Counted from the stretch's first letter, positions 1 to 10,498 are shown. The stretch: DNA of 64,000 nt from 'Nostoc azollae' 0708 (GCF_000196515.1 NC_014248.1:2349001-2413000); one strand, 5' to 3'. Made by a program: numbers and translations. Notes: a model not told the origin generated them from the sequence alone.

Positions 1-58
1 TTACATTTTGTTCTATAGTTATGTTTATTTGTGTCTACCTACTTAGGTTGAAAAATAG
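1..58. repeat. End of a small MITE-like repeat
   Basis: This AT-rich stretch resembles, in reverse orientation, one end of the small insert at about 47494-47629: both carry a run like TACATTTTGTT followed by TTTATTTGTRTCTACCTA. It lies directly outside the left end of the IS66 element. Only one end is visible because the window begins here. Confidence 0.35.
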
Positions 59-1365
59 GTAAGGATTCAGGTGGTGGGATATTCACAAGTGTGATAGGTG
101 AGGCAGAATATAGCAGTTATGGAAAAGAGGCTGCCACCAAAACTAGACAGAGAGATATTGAAGCAGTTGGGAACAGAGCAACTGGTAGAAATCATTATTG
201 ACTAGGCCAAAAGTATAGAGAACCTAAGAAATAGAGTACTAGAACTGGAAAAGGAAATAGAGAAACTCAAAGTCAGTAGAGATTTAGAGACCATAACATG
301 ATCCACACCACCCTTGGGAGACATCCTCAAAAAAACCGAGAACAAACAAGAAGAGAAACCAGAAGAAAACCAGACACAAATTTCCCCAAAGGAAACCAAG
401 AGGACAACCAGGGCATAGGGGAAAAAGTAGAAAGGGGTTTGGTGGAGTAGATAGAATAGATTTGAGATAGTAGGACGGCAAGTGTATGGATGGTGAGGTG
501 AGGGGCAATTGTTTGGCGAACCAATAAAAATCCAAACACAACAAGTAGTGGAGTTGGTGGACAGGCCAATGGAAGTGGATTTGCAGTGTGTGTGCGGAAA
601 CACAAAGGGCACACTGGTCACAAGAGATAGTACCGGGACAAGATATAGGAATCACAGGACAAGCTTTTTTGGGATGGATCAATAACTAGGGCCATTGACC
701 CTATGAAAAAGAATACTTCTTGTTGTGGGAACTGGGTCAAATAGAAATTGGACTGGGAACATTAGTAGGTACCAATGAAGGAATAGATGGTCCAGTGGCT
801 CAAAGTATTCATAGCCTCAAACAGTGGATAAAACAAACCCAGCCTCATATCCTTGGGGATGAAACACCCTGGGTAGTCAAAGGGGTGAAACAATGGTTAT
901 GGATTTTTGCCAATAGTAACTTCCCTTGATTTCATGGGTCCTGATACTCCTTGTCCTAGCGAATTAGAATCCATTGTGGGTTCAAGTTACTCTGGTGTAC
1001 TCAGTTCTGATGACTTTACTACCTATAACGGTTATGCGGTCACAGCTCAACAGAAATGTCAGGCATATCTACCCTACCCCGTCACTTCAAGACACTAATC
1101 AAGATTCCTGGCTTAAAACCCAGCTTCCGCACCCTAACTGTCACAGATAGTAGTACACAATAACTAAAACTCCTTGAAGGAAGAAAAGGGTTAATAAGAA
1201 TAAGTATCATGAAAATGGCAATAGAGTGAGAGAATAAAGTTTTGTAAATAAGATAAAAGAAAAGAAAATTTAATGATTTAAAAATTAAATTAGAACAGAA
1301 GAAGAAATGATTGAATCACAACAGGAGTTGTGGATAATTATGTTGTGAAATCAAAGCTTCAAAAA

Positions 1366-2750
1366 ATGGAAATCCAAAACCTAGACCATTGAGGCATAGT
1401 AGCAGGAATAATAGACGCCATAGGAGTAGTAGAAATAACCGTTGGAATTGGAGAGAAAGTAAGTCCGTGTCATGTAGTAAAAGCCATGATAATAAACGGG
1501 TTAGGATTTGTATAAAAACCCTTATATATGTTTCCCCAAGATTTTGAAACAATCCCCTGTGACCATCTAATAGGACCAGGAGTAAAACCAGAATATCTCA
1601 AGGACGATAAACTGGGGAGAGTCATGGATAAACTATTTATAAAAGGATTGGATAGAATATTTTTTATTGTCGCCTTAAAAGCAGCCCAAAAATTTGGAGT
1701 ATCCCTATGAGCATGGCATCTAGACTCATCATAAATGGACGTATATGGGCAATATAATACCAGCTTACCAGAAGTGATATTTGAGAGTCAAAAAGTAGGA
1801 AATAATCAAGAACTAGAAGAATTAGCAGTAAAATCACCAAAAGAAATAACCATTACCTACGGTTATTCTGGTGACCATAGACCGGAGTTAAAACAGTTCA
1901 TCATAGAAATGATATGTTCAGGAGATGGAGACATACCAATATATATTTTTAAAACTAGCATCGGGAAACCAAGCAGATTCATCATGCTTTGGTAAAATAG
2001 CAGTAGAGTACCAACAACAATTAAAAGTTAACAGTCTCATAGTAGCAGACTGGGCCTTATATACAGAATCAAATCTAAAAATGATGAATGATGTCATATT
2101 TAAGCTGGTTATGTCCAGTGCCATTAAGCATAAAATCAGCACAATGATTAATATCAACATTACCAGAACCAGAATTTGTTGATAGTAATTTACCCGGATA
2201 TAAACTAGCTTCAAAAACAGTAAATTATCCAGGAATATAACAAAGATGGTTAGTAGTGCAAAGTCAATAAAGAAGAGAATCAGACCTGGGTAAACTCTCA
2301 CAAAAAATTACCAAGGCACAATCAAAAGCTGTGCAAGATTTCAAAAAGTTATCACCAGAGAAATTTGCTTGTGAAGGTGATGCTATCAAGGGGTTATCTA
2401 AACTATTCAAACAATTCAAATATCACCAAATTAACCAGAGTAAAGTTACTCAAATCAAATCTAAGAAAAAAGATAGTTCAGGAGAGATATCCTCTGAAAT
2501 ATCAGCTACAGTCTCCCAGAATGAAAGTAAAATTAATACAGAATTTCTGAGGGCATGGCCTTTTATTATTGGTACAAACCTTTTGGATTCCAATGAACTT
2601 ACCCATGACTCCATCTTGAGTGAATATAAAGCTCAATAGTCTTGCCAGAGAGGGTTTGCTTTTCTCAAAGACCCATTATTTTTTGCAGACAGTATTTTCC
2701 TAAAAAGTCCAGAGAGAATAGAGTCCCTGGGAATGATTATGGGTTTATGA
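1366..2750 (+). pseudogene. IS1634-family (DUF4277) transposase, copy A
   Basis: The frame starts MEIQNLDH and passes through the DUF4277-like N-terminal domain (PEYLKDDKLGRVMDKL), the first catalytic region HLDSS, and the YGYSGDHRPELKQ motif followed by GDGDIPI typical of IS1634 transposases. It is interrupted by TAA before KPLYMFP, TGA and TAA around AWHLDSS, and a one-base shift near 1950 at a T/A run. The same lesions occur in copies B and C, so they predate transposition of these copies. The 3' end is cut by ISAs1. Confidence 0.8.
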
Positions 2751-4216
2751 GGGAGGGCTGATGATATGGAGGTTGACCAATGAGGCTCTGATGGTAAAGT
2801 CATTGTAAAAGTAGAAGAAGAAAGTCCCAAAAAGTGTGAAACTCAAGCCCACAATCACGATTACTGACCACGTTGCACAGATGGAAGATCCAAGAGTAGA
2901 GGGGAGGAAACGACACAAGTTAATTGACATTCTTACCATTGGAATTTGTGCAGTAATTTGTGGAGCAGATAGTTGGGTGGCAATTGAACTGTATGGCTGC
3001 ACAAAATATGAGTGGTTAAAAACCTTTTTAGAACTAGGAAATGGGCTCCGGTCCCAGGACACATTTGGAAGGGTATTTGCACAATTGAATCCGCAACAAT
3101 TTCAAAATTGTTTTTTGAACTGGATGAAATCAGTACATAAGATAAGGGATGGTGAAGTTGTGGCAATTGACGGGAAAACTTTATGTAGTTCTCATGGTAA
3201 AAATAGTGACTAGAGTGCAATCCAAATGGTAAGTGCATGGGCAACTACAAATAAATTAGTGTTGGGACAGGTGAAGGTGCATGAGAAATCAAATGAAATT
3301 ACAGCAATTCCCGAATTATTAAAGGTTTTAGAATTAGCTGGATGTATTGTCAGGATTGATGCCATCGGGTGTCACAAAGACATAGTAAAGTTAATTACGC
3401 AAGAAAATGCAGATTATGTAATTACTTTAAAAAAGAACCAAGGTAATCTGTATGAGTCAGTAGAACAGCTATTTAAGTCAGGGATAAGTACAGGTTTTCA
3501 AGAGCTTCAACATAGCACATATAAACCCGAAGAAACAGGGCATGGTCTTCATGAAATCCGCAATTATGTGATGTTACCTGGAATTGGGTTTCAGCTTGAC
3601 CCTGATTCAGTTTGGTCAAATCTAAAAAGTGTTGGGATGCTAGAACCTATCGGATAAGTGGATGATAAAACAACAGTAGAGACTCGTTATTTTATTAGTA
3701 GTCTTGAGTCAAATGGAGAATAATTGGCTAATTCTGTCCGCAGCCATTGGGCAATAGAAAATTCATTGCATTGGGTATTAGATGTAGCTTTAAAACAAGA
3801 TGACTGCCGGATTAGGAAAGATAATGCTCCACAAAACTTTGCAGTAATGCGGCAGATAGCAGTCAATCTTTTGGGTAAAGAGAACCCCGTGAAGCGGGGG
3901 ATAAAAAATAAACAGTTTTTGGCAGAAATGGATAATAACTCTTGAGAAAGAGTTTTAGCTTTAGCCTCAACTAACTTGTCAACAATTTACTTAATATTTT
4001 CTTCTGCTTATTTTTACAGATAAGTTTACTTATTTATGGATGAATAGTTAGCTCATTTATCCTTAGCTAAGAGTTATTCAATTGGAGATAAGCTAATTCA
4101 GCACTTAATAAAAAAGTGATTGATTGTGTTTATATATCCATCAAGCTTTGCACTTAATATAGATGATTTTAAAGTCCTCATTAGTTTTTATTAGGAAATA
4201 AGGTGCTTTTCCCCTG
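2751..4216 (+). mobile_element. ISAs1-family element, copy 1
   Basis: The boundaries come from comparison with copy 2 (26929-28393). Identity starts at GGGAGGGCTGATG and ends at TTTCCCCTG in both, and the flanks are unrelated. The two copies differ at only about a dozen visible positions over 1.47 kb. No clean target duplication is visible here, consistent with the adjacent deletion in the host IS1634 copy. Confidence 0.8.
2836..3945 (+). pseudogene. ISAs1 transposase with three in-frame stops
   Basis: The frame opens with GTG at 2836 and stays in one phase to 3945, but carries TAG at 3211, TAA at 3655 and TAA at 3721. Between the stops the ISAs1 (DDE_Tnp_ISAs1) landmarks are well preserved: DPRVEGRKRHKL near the N-terminus, VICGADSW, VAIDGKTL, RIDAIGCHKDI, ADYVITLKKNQGN and the C-terminal VRSHWAIENSLHWVLDV. 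Copy 2 has the same three stops. Normal length (about 370 codons) and good motifs suggest recent inactivation, but the shared stops show the defect is older than the duplication. Confidence 0.85.
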
Positions 4217-4849
4217 ATCTGTTGACTCCTCTGGGCCGTGTTCTTTCTTATTGCTCCTTATTGAGAATAGCTTTTGATGCTATTTTTGGTGCTTTACTGT
4301 TTCTCCAATGCCTTTTTTCACTGCAGCATATGTTTGTTCTTATGCTCCCTTGGATTGTTTCTCTCCGTAATTTCTCTCTGTGGCACTTTATGGTGCCGAA
4401 TGTGGGTTAAATCACCAAGAAATTGGCACAAAATCCATCGACCTCATAGATGAAGGTTTTAAAAACTACCCTTTATTCCAACAAACCCAAAACCTTCATA
4501 AATTCTTGACTTGGCCATCCTAGTTTCAACCAAAAGTTGAATCTTCCATTCATTCATTGATCAAGCCCCAGGGGAACCTGGTAAACTTTTACCTTCCTTA
4601 GGCAATAGACCTTGATCATAATTTAGCTGAATTAAGGTTAGGTTTAGCACTGACACAACGAAAAGTCTGTGGTAGTTCTCTTTCTCGAGAGCTATTCCAA
4701 CATACTGCGAATTTATTGACGGTTATACCAACTTGTCGCCGTCAAGCACTTTCTCTAATTGAGTTTTTTGACCAACCTATCAAGGCCATAGTTGACTCTG
4801 CTTTCTATACAGCTTCTTTAATCCCTCTTCCTTAGACCTGAATCCTTAC

Positions 4850-5514
4850 GATTATAGCGACTATGTTTGAGAGTAAAACCACTTTGACTTGTGATTTCTC
4901 CTATATTTTTTTCCAACTGCTGGATAGGTAAGGTTTTCCTGGTCAAAAAGAGCCAATTCCCTCATGTAAACATTGAGCATCAGAAGGGTCTAAGCTACTT
5001 TCAACTGATACTGTATAACCCACAGGTGCTTCAAAAATATACCAGTCTATGGCATCAATATTAAGTTCGGTTTCTGGTATGGTGGCTGGTTGTTTAGCTC
5101 TGCAATCGGCAAATGCTGTTACACTATAATCAGTCCATACCCAGAGTAAATTTTGTGCTACTTTTGTCGGATAGGTAGTAACTTAAGACACACACTTTAT
5201 ATAATAAGCAGTTTCTTCCCCTTGATTACCAGCTAACATGGGAATTTTCTTACATTTTCGCTCATTATTAAAACACCAACCATAATGTCTACACATAAGA
5301 TTCCCATCTGCATTAATTCTTTTTTCCCAAAGATATACGTGCTAATTTATGAGGACAACCATCATTCATCCATCACCACCAAGTTTTGATTGTTATCTCT
5401 CCAAATTACTACCTTTTTACCCAGTAGATTGACAGGAGTAGGTTCAGCAGGATCTAAATAGCTGATGGGACTAAGAGGATACCATTGCTGAGTCCAAGAA
5501 AATTCATGTTCCAT
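4850..5514 (-). pseudogene. Rieske oxygenase (pheophorbide a oxygenase/Lls1-like), N-terminal remnant
   Basis: Reading the minus strand from ATG at 5514 gives MEHEFSWTQQWYPLSPISYL, then VNLLGKKVVIWRD, CVS.VTTYPTKVAQNLLWVW, FADCRAKQPATIPE and DWYIFEAPVGYTVSVESSLDPS. This is the N-terminal Rieske [2Fe-2S] part of the PaO/Lls1-type oxygenases of cyanobacteria, which in plants open the chlorophyll-breakdown ring. Stops and frame changes are scattered throughout, the Cys-His motifs are damaged, and the catalytic C-terminal half is gone beyond the IS66 end at 4850. It runs divergently from the cruP-like gene. Confidence 0.7.
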
Positions 5515-5602
5515 AATTCTCAGAATCCGACCTCTTGTTAATATTGTGTTAAACTATACCTTTCTTTAACAATCTTAACAGATATACTATCTAGCAACTC
5601 TT

Positions 5603-7144
5603 ATGTCTTTAGCCAAACAGATTCTTTCCCAACTTCCAGGTGATGTTTTAGGCAGTTTACGTCGCACAGATAGCATTTTAACATCTCTGCGAACCGATAA
5701 ACGAATCATCCCCAATGTGGTGAGAGAAAATCCACAACCTTTAGAATCTGTAGACTGGGATGTAATTATCTGCGGTGGAACATTGGGAATTTTAGTGGGT
5801 TGCGCTTTAGCTGTGCGGGGTGTGCGTGTTGCGTTGCTAGAAAGGGGAATTTTGCGCGGGAGAGAACAGGAATGGAATATTTCCCACAAAGAATTAGAAG
5901 TTTTTCGAGAATTAGACTTGTTGACAGAAACAGAATTAGCCAGAACTATAGTCACCGAATATAATCCCGCACGAGTCAGCTTTCAAGGTGGTACAGAAGT
6001 TTGGGTAGAGGATGTTCTCAATATTGGTGTAGATCCCATTTATCTATTAGAAACCTTAAAAACTCGCTTCCTAGCTGCTGGAGGGAAGTTATTTGAAAAC
6101 ACACCTTTTAGGAATATAATCGTCCATTGTAATGGGGTCAAAGTCAATAATCAATTAACCGGGAAATTGTTGCTGGATGCAATGGGAAATCTTTCTCCCA
6201 TCAGTCAACAAGCCCGTCAAGGTAAAAAACCAGATGCACTTTGTTTAGTTGTGGGAAGTTGTGCGGAAGGTTTTCCGAAAAACGACTCAGGCGACTTGTT
6301 GTTATCTTTCACGGCTTTGCAAAATCAATGCCAATACTTTTGGGAAGCTTTTCCTGCTAAGGACGGGAGAACAACTTATTTATTTACCTATATGGATCCA
6401 CATCCACAACGCTTGAGTTTAGAAAATTTATTTGAGGAATATTTACGCCTATTACCACAATATCAAGGCGTGGAAATTAATCAACTCAAGTTTAAACGGG
6501 CGTTGTTTGGTTTCTTTCCCAGCTATCGCCAAAGTCCTCTCCAAACTCCTTGGAATCGGATTTTACCAGTGGGAGATAGTAGCGGTAATCAATCACCATT
6601 AAGTTTTGGTGGTTTTGGGGCTATGGTTCGTCATTTACAAAGGTTAACATTTGGTATTAATGAAGCATTAAAAACTGAACAATTATCTGCTCAATCTTTA
6701 GTACTGCTGCAGCCTTATCAACCGAGTTTGAGTGTAACTTGGTTATTTCAGAAGGCTATGAGTGTGGGTGTAAATCAACAAATTCCGCCTGCACAAATTA
6801 ACCAACTTCTTTCGGCTGTGTTTGAGGAAATGCAGAAACTGGGAACACCTGTTTTAAAACCATTTTTACAAGATGTTGTTCAGTTTGGGGCGTTAACAAG
6901 AACTTTGTTAAAAACTGGTTTATCTCAGCCGCTATTAGTTGCCAAAATCTTCCCCCAAATCGGTTTAATTAGTTTACTAGATTGGATGTTACATTACGTT
7001 AATTTAGGTATATATACTGCCTTGTTTTCTCTCAATCCCATGTTAGAAATAGTAGTTAATAATTTACCAATTCAACAACAATATTATTGGCATCGTTGGT
7101 TTGATAGTTGGAAGTTTGGTTCTGGTAGTGATTACTCTGAATAG
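5603..7144 (+). CDS. cruP: FAD-dependent lycopene cyclase-like protein (CruP type)
   Basis: A 513-residue flavoprotein. A dinucleotide-binding fold starts near residue 52 (DVIICGGTLGILVG, then VALLERG). The segments ILRGREQEWNISHKELEVF and ARVSFQGGTEVWVEDVLNIGVD and the late LPVGDSSGNQSPLSFGGFG motif are characteristic, as I recall them, of the CruA/CruP group of cyanobacterial lycopene cyclases. CruP is the paralogue shared with plants whose precise role is less settled (carotenoid cyclisation or redox protection). The length fits and the frame is undamaged. The start has a plausible upstream AT-rich leader but no strong ribosome site. It may be a membrane-associated carotenoid enzyme; the exact subfamily is inferred from memory of motifs. 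Confidence 0.65.
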   Translation: MSLAKQILSQLPGDVLGSLRRTDSILTSLRTDKRIIPNVVRENPQPLESVDWDVIICGGTLGILVGCALAVRGVRVALLERGILRGREQEWNISHKELEVFRELDLLTETELARTIVTEYNPARVSFQGGTEVWVEDVLNIGVDPIYLLETLKTRFLAAGGKLFENTPFRNIIVHCNGVKVNNQLTGKLLLDAMGNLSPISQQARQGKKPDALCLVVGSCAEGFPKNDSGDLLLSFTALQNQCQYFWEAFPAKDGRTTYLFTYMDPHPQRLSLENLFEEYLRLLPQYQGVEINQLKFKRALFGFFPSYRQSPLQTPWNRILPVGDSSGNQSPLSFGGFGAMVRHLQRLTFGINEALKTEQLSAQSLVLLQPYQPSLSVTWLFQKAMSVGVNQQIPPAQINQLLSAVFEEMQKLGTPVLKPFLQDVVQFGALTRTLLKTGLSQPLLVAKIFPQIGLISLLDWMLHYVNLGIYTALFSLNPMLEIVVNNLPIQQQYYWHRWFDSWKFGSGSDYSE

Positions 7145-7189
7145 TATCTGAGGATAAAATATCTGAGGATAAAATAATTGAACGTAGTT

Positions 7190-7824
7190 ATGGTGGGGTA
7201 AAATACTGTGCAGTATTGATTTCATTACTACGAGAACGTCAAGTATTTATAGAGGAAGTTCGCCAAGGTGTGAGATTACAAAATTATTTCCCTCTTGGTT
7301 TGTAGTTCTCTATTTATCGCTATGTACGACGGAATTATAGGTGCATATCATAGCTGTATGTAAGCTTTATCTTCTCCTGTCAAATTACCAGCTCTCTATC
7401 TAATTACTCTATTGATCTGTCTACCGACTTTGTTATTTGCTAATGTGATTTTTGGTTGAAAGCGCACTTTTGGAGAGTATTTTGCTTTGGTGCTGACAGC
7501 AGTTTCAGTCACTAGCGTACTCTTATTTAGCTTTGCACCAGTTACTTTGTTTTTTTGATGACGACTAAATAATTACCAATTTCTAATTTTACTCAATGTC
7601 ATTATTTGTTCATTGACTGGATTTATTGCTGTTTCTTCTTTATATAATGCGACTCATCTGGTATTAGAAGAGGAAGATGAAGGTACTAAAAGTCGCAATA
7701 AAATTATCCGAGCTTGGTTATTCCTTTATGCTTTTGTGGGTAGTCAGTTAGGATAGACACTTAGACATTTTTTTGGTGGCCCAGATTCTGTATTTCAACT
7801 GTTCCGAGAAAAAGAAAGTAAAAC
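7190..7824 (+). pseudogene. Conserved cyanobacterial membrane protein, broken
   Basis: Conceptual translation gives SLLRERQVFIEEVRQGVRLQN, then KLPALYLITLLICLPTLLF, VLTAVSVTSVLLFSFAPVTLF and AWLFLYAFVGSQLG.TLRHFFG. This matches a conserved multi-pass cyanobacterial protein that databases sometimes label 'actin-binding WH2 domain-containing', a label of doubtful meaning. The frame has several stops (for example TAG where the family usually has Trp in SQLGW) and frame changes. The 3' end is replaced by the IS66 fragment at 7825. It sits 45 bp after the cruP-like gene in the same direction. Confidence 0.6.
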
Positions 7825-7884
7825 GTAAGGATTCAGGTGGTGGGGTATTGACAAGTGTGATAGGTGAGGCAGAATATAGCAGTT

Positions 7885-8589
7885 ATGGAAAAGAGGCTGC
7901 CACCAAAACTAGACAGAGAGATATTGAAGCAGTTGGGAACAGAGCAACTGGTAGAAATCATTATTGACCAGGGGAAAAGTATAGAGAACTTAACAAATAG
8001 AGTAGTAGAACTGGAAAAAGAAATAGAGAAACTCAAAGTCAGTAGAGATTTAGAGACCATAACATTATCCACACCACCATCGGGAGACATCCTCAAGAAA
8101 ACGGAGGACAAACAAGAAGAGAAACCAGAAGAAAACCAGATACGAAAACGGAAACCAGGAGCACAACCAGGGCATAGGGGAAAAAGGAGAAAGGTGTTTG
8201 GTGGAGTAGATAGAATAGATTTGAGATAGTGGGATGGCAAGTGTGTGGATGGTGAGGTCAGGGGGAATTGTTTGGCGAACCAATAAAAATCCAAACACAA
8301 CCACTAGGGGAGTTGGTGGACAGGACAATCCAAATAGTAGAATATGAAAGATATACCTGGATTTGCAGTGTGTGTGGGGAAACACAAAGGGCACACTAGT
8401 CACCAGAGATAGTACTGGGACAAGATATAGGAATCACAGGACAAGCTTTTTTGGGATGGCTCAATAACTAGGGCCATTGACCCTATGAAAAACAACACTT
8501 GTTGTTGTGGGAAGTGGGTCAAATAGAAATTGGAGTGGGAATATTTAGTAGCTACCAATGAAGGAATAGATGGTCCAGTGGCTCAAAGT
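7885..8589 (+). pseudogene. IS66 transposase, N-terminal fragment
   Basis: ATG at 7885 opens a frame of 115 codons to 8229 that begins MEKRLPPKLDREILKQLG and contains a predicted coiled coil (LVEIIIDQGKSIENL, then VVELEKEIEKLK). This is less damaged than copy 1: Gln is retained where copy 1 has TAG. Beyond 8229 the IS66 homology continues with stops until the inverted segment begins at 8590. It lacks all DDE residues. Confidence 0.75.
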
Positions 8590-8860
8590 GAGGATGTCTC
8601 CCGATGGTGGTGTGGATAATGTTGATGGTCTCTAAATCTCTACTAACTTTGAGTTTCTCTATTTCTTTTTCCAGTTCTACTACTCTATTTGTTAAGTTCT
8701 CTATACTTTTCCCCTGGTCAATAATGATTTCTACCAGTTGCTCTGTTCCCAACTGCTTCAATATCTCTCTGTCTAGTTTTGGTGGCAGCCTCTTTTCCAT
8801 AACTGCTATATTCTGCCTCTCCTATCACACTTGTTAATACCCCAGCACCTGAATCCTTAC
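8590..8860 (-). repeat. Inverted duplication of the IS66 left end
   Basis: Reverse complement of 7825-8098 with a few changes, including one extra G near 8628. Its minus-strand reading frame repeats the first ~60 residues of the IS66 protein, so that frame is not an independent gene. Confidence 0.75.
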
Positions 8861-10295
8861 TAACATCACACAAGGATATTCTCGTGACCATCATCCAGAC
8901 TTAAAACAATGTATCTTAGATTTACTAGTAAGTAGTGACGGAGATATACCCTTATTTTTTAGAGGAGCATTAGGAAATGAATCAGATAAAGCAGTATTTC
9001 CTCAAATTTTGGTGTAGTATGACAAACAAATAGATTTTGAAAGTATAATGGTGGCTGATAGTACATTATATAGCGAAATATAGCGAAAGTAATTTAAAAT
9101 TAATGTCGAACATGAAATGGATAAGTTGAGTACCTTTATCCATTAAAAAAGCCAAAAACTTGGTCAAAGCATTTAACAGTACAGAACTGAAACCAGTTGA
9201 AATCAAAGGATATAGCTATAAAGAAGAAAAAGTATCTTATGGGGGAATAGAGCAAAGATGGCTATTAGTAGAAAGTGCAGACAGAAAAAAAGCAGACTTA
9301 AAGAAATTAACCCAAAGCATTCAAGAGAACTTTCTAACAATCAGGAAACAAGTAGGTAGATTAGTCTAAGGAGGATTTGAACAGACATCCTTAGCCGAAT
9401 TAAAAATTAAAGAACTGGCAGCAGAATTAAAATATCACAAAATATCGGACTTAGAAATTACCGAGAGGTTAAATAAATGACAAACAGTACTTTATCAAGT
9501 AAGAGTTAAACTAATAGGAAGTCAGGAGTTAATCACCCAACTTCATAACTTTTGTGGTCGATTTATTTTAGCAAAAAATATTTTAGAGCCAAGCAAATTA
9601 GAAACCATAGAAATATTGAGAATATATAAAGAACAGCAATCAACAGAAAGAGGACTTAGATTTATCAAAGACCTGTTATTTTTCACCCATAGTCTTCTTG
9701 TAAAAAATCCAGAAAGAGTAGTAGAGACAATAATGATGTTAATGGCATTGTGTCTTTTGGTTTATAATCTGGGACAAAGGCAACTAAGAATATAGTTAAA
9801 GACGCAAAAAGCTACAGTTAAACATCAACTGAATAAACCTACATAATCCCCTACTTTACGTTCCATATTTCAGCGACAGTGCCTTGGGCTGCTTCCCTGA
9901 CTTGTTAGGGAAGCTCCTCTGAAAGAGGCAGCAACTGGCGTATGTTTTCAAGGGATTCATTTTCTCATTATACAAGGAGTTCATAGGATTCTGAACTTGA
10001 CAGAGGAAGGTTGTCGAATTTCCCAATTCCTACCTACAGCTTGTCAAAAGTATTATTTATTTTCTTAGTTTTCAAATCTCTAATTCACTATTGCATAGTC
10101 TTGTATTTTCATAAGTGATTGAAAAATTCCAATTCAACATTGTTGTCTAACTAGCCTTTCCTACACAATAAGAGAGCTGCAACTTTAACGTGCATAACTT
10201 ATATTTTTATGGCTACTAGATTTTTAAAAACTCTAGTTCTAAATTACCTATTCATGTAGTTTATTTATGCTAGTTATTGAAGTGCGGAATGTGGG
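8861..10295 (+). mobile_element. Second IS1634-type lineage, 3' fragment
   Basis: The left side is cut at the IS66 fold-back. The right end at 10295 is the terminal repeat AAGTGCGGAATGTGGG, matching the ends of the elements at 33446-34534 and 57240-57548. The 10080-10280 tail is the reverse complement of the internal part of those elements, so all three belong to one lineage distinct from copies A-C. Confidence 0.65.
8866..10068 (+). pseudogene. IS1634-type transposase, C-terminal half, broken
   Basis: The frame includes ITQGYSRDHHPDLKQCIL, SSDGDIPLFFRGALGN, MVADSTLYSE, an 80-codon open stretch from 9160, and RFIKDLLFFTHSLLVKNPER followed by LLVYNLGQRQLR. These are the second and third catalytic-region landmarks of IS1634 transposases. 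TAG, TGA and frame changes break it. A CLGLLP..LVREAPLKEAA stretch near 9890-9930 shows that a short repeat also entered the frame. Confidence 0.65.
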
Positions 10296-10298
10296 TTG

Positions 10299-10440
10299 AC
10301 TACCAAGTAACAATCGACAGTCGGTAGAGATTCTAACTCATTCATATCAGTAACGACTTTTCGTAAATGCTCACTGAAATAGATAACTTCATAAATTAGG
10401 GCGCGAAAGTAGAGGAACAACCCACCTTGAAAACGAGCAA
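10299..10440 (-). pseudogene. Unrecognised open remnant
   Basis: The minus strand reads without stops as ...GGLFLYFRALIYEVIYFSEHL and then RKVVTDMNELESLPTVDCYL. It has no start codon and no neighbouring gene to join; it abuts the right end of the IS1634-type fragment. It looks like the inside of an eroded gene. I do not recognise the family. Confidence 0.25.
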
Positions 10441-10469
10441 ATAGAAATAAATACTAAGCCCCAACCAGA

Positions 10470-10498
10470 AACCAGTCAAACAACCTGACTGGTTTTTT
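10470..10498 (+). terminator. Rho-independent terminator
   Basis: A 9-bp stem AACCAGTCA / TGACTGGTT with a 7-nt loop is followed by a run of T on the plus strand. It faces the stop codon of the minus-strand gene at 10498, so it would end plus-strand transcription coming from the IS fragment; on the minus strand the stem lacks a trailing U run. Confidence 0.65.

Larger units (their letters stand above)
1119..4406 (+). mobile_element. IS1634-type element copy A, inside IS66
   Basis: The ends are CCCAGCTTCCGCACC (1119 on) and the complement of CCCACATTCGGCACC (ending 4406), the same ends as copies B and C. The flanks are TTAAAA (1113-1118) and TTAAAT (4407-4412), a 6-bp target duplication with one change. 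An ISAs1 element occupies 2751-4216. About 400 bp of the 3' region present in copy C (roughly 40985-41385) is missing around that insertion, so a deletion accompanied or followed it. Confidence 0.8.
119..4835 (+). pseudogene. IS66 transposase, broken and interrupted
   Basis: The 5' part (119-1118) begins MEKRLPPKLDREILKQLG and has the coiled-coil-like N-terminus of cyanobacterial IS66 TnpC. The 3' part (about 4407-4835) carries the C-terminal signature seen as NLAELRLGLALTQRKVCG followed by a HTANLLTVIPTCRRQ run. The frame has many stops; an early TAG sits where copy 2 (7885 on) reads Gln (ACTAG versus ACCAG), a C-to-T change. It cannot produce an active DDE transposase. Family assignment rests on the N- and C-terminal motifs and the terminal repeats. 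Confidence 0.8.
59..4849 (+). mobile_element. IS66-family element, copy 1, with nested insertions
   Basis: The element is bounded by a perfect 14-bp inverted repeat, GTAAGGATTCAGGT at 59-72 and its complement at 4836-4849. The transposase frame is split by an IS1634-type element (1119-4406), which itself contains an ISAs1 element (2751-4216). Removing the inner element and one target copy rejoins the IS66 frame as ...PGLNHQEIG..., so the nesting order is certain. Flanking octamers AAAAATAG and GATTATAG match at 5 of 8 positions and may be a decayed 8-bp target duplication. The element is dead. Confidence 0.85.
7825..8860 (+). mobile_element. IS66 copy 2, fold-back derivative
   Basis: Both ends carry the IS66 terminal repeat GTAAGGATTCAGGT or a close variant (7825 inward; inverted, ending 8860). 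7825-8589 reads as the left part of IS66. 8590-8860 is an inverted copy of about the first 270 bp (7825-8098). The result is a roughly 1-kb unit with 270-bp inverted arms and no transposase C-terminus. I see no matching octamers at the flanks. Confidence 0.75.

Noticed and set aside
202..682. Long minus-strand frames of up to 139 codons
   Set aside because: They are antisense to the IS66 transposase pseudogene; the same shadows recur at 7833-8403.
1950..1960. Programmed frameshift at the TTTTTAA run of the IS1634 transposase
   Set aside because: The required shift is +1, not the -1 typical of such runs, and other stops surround it; it is better explained as an inherited indel.
1528..3945. 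Stop-codon reassignment or selenocysteine-type recoding in the transposases
   Set aside because: Intact genes in the window use TAA, TAG and TGA as stops, and all three codons occur among the lesions; trans-mobilised pseudogenes are simpler.
4222..4410. 62-codon frame, repeated (reverse strand) near 28500-28780 and 40789-41007
   Set aside because: It is the non-coding terminal segment of IS1634 copies A, B and C, not a gene.
8552..8837. Apparent small genes on both strands
   Set aside because: They lie in the inverted copy of the IS66 left end and repeat its N-terminus or the antisense of it.
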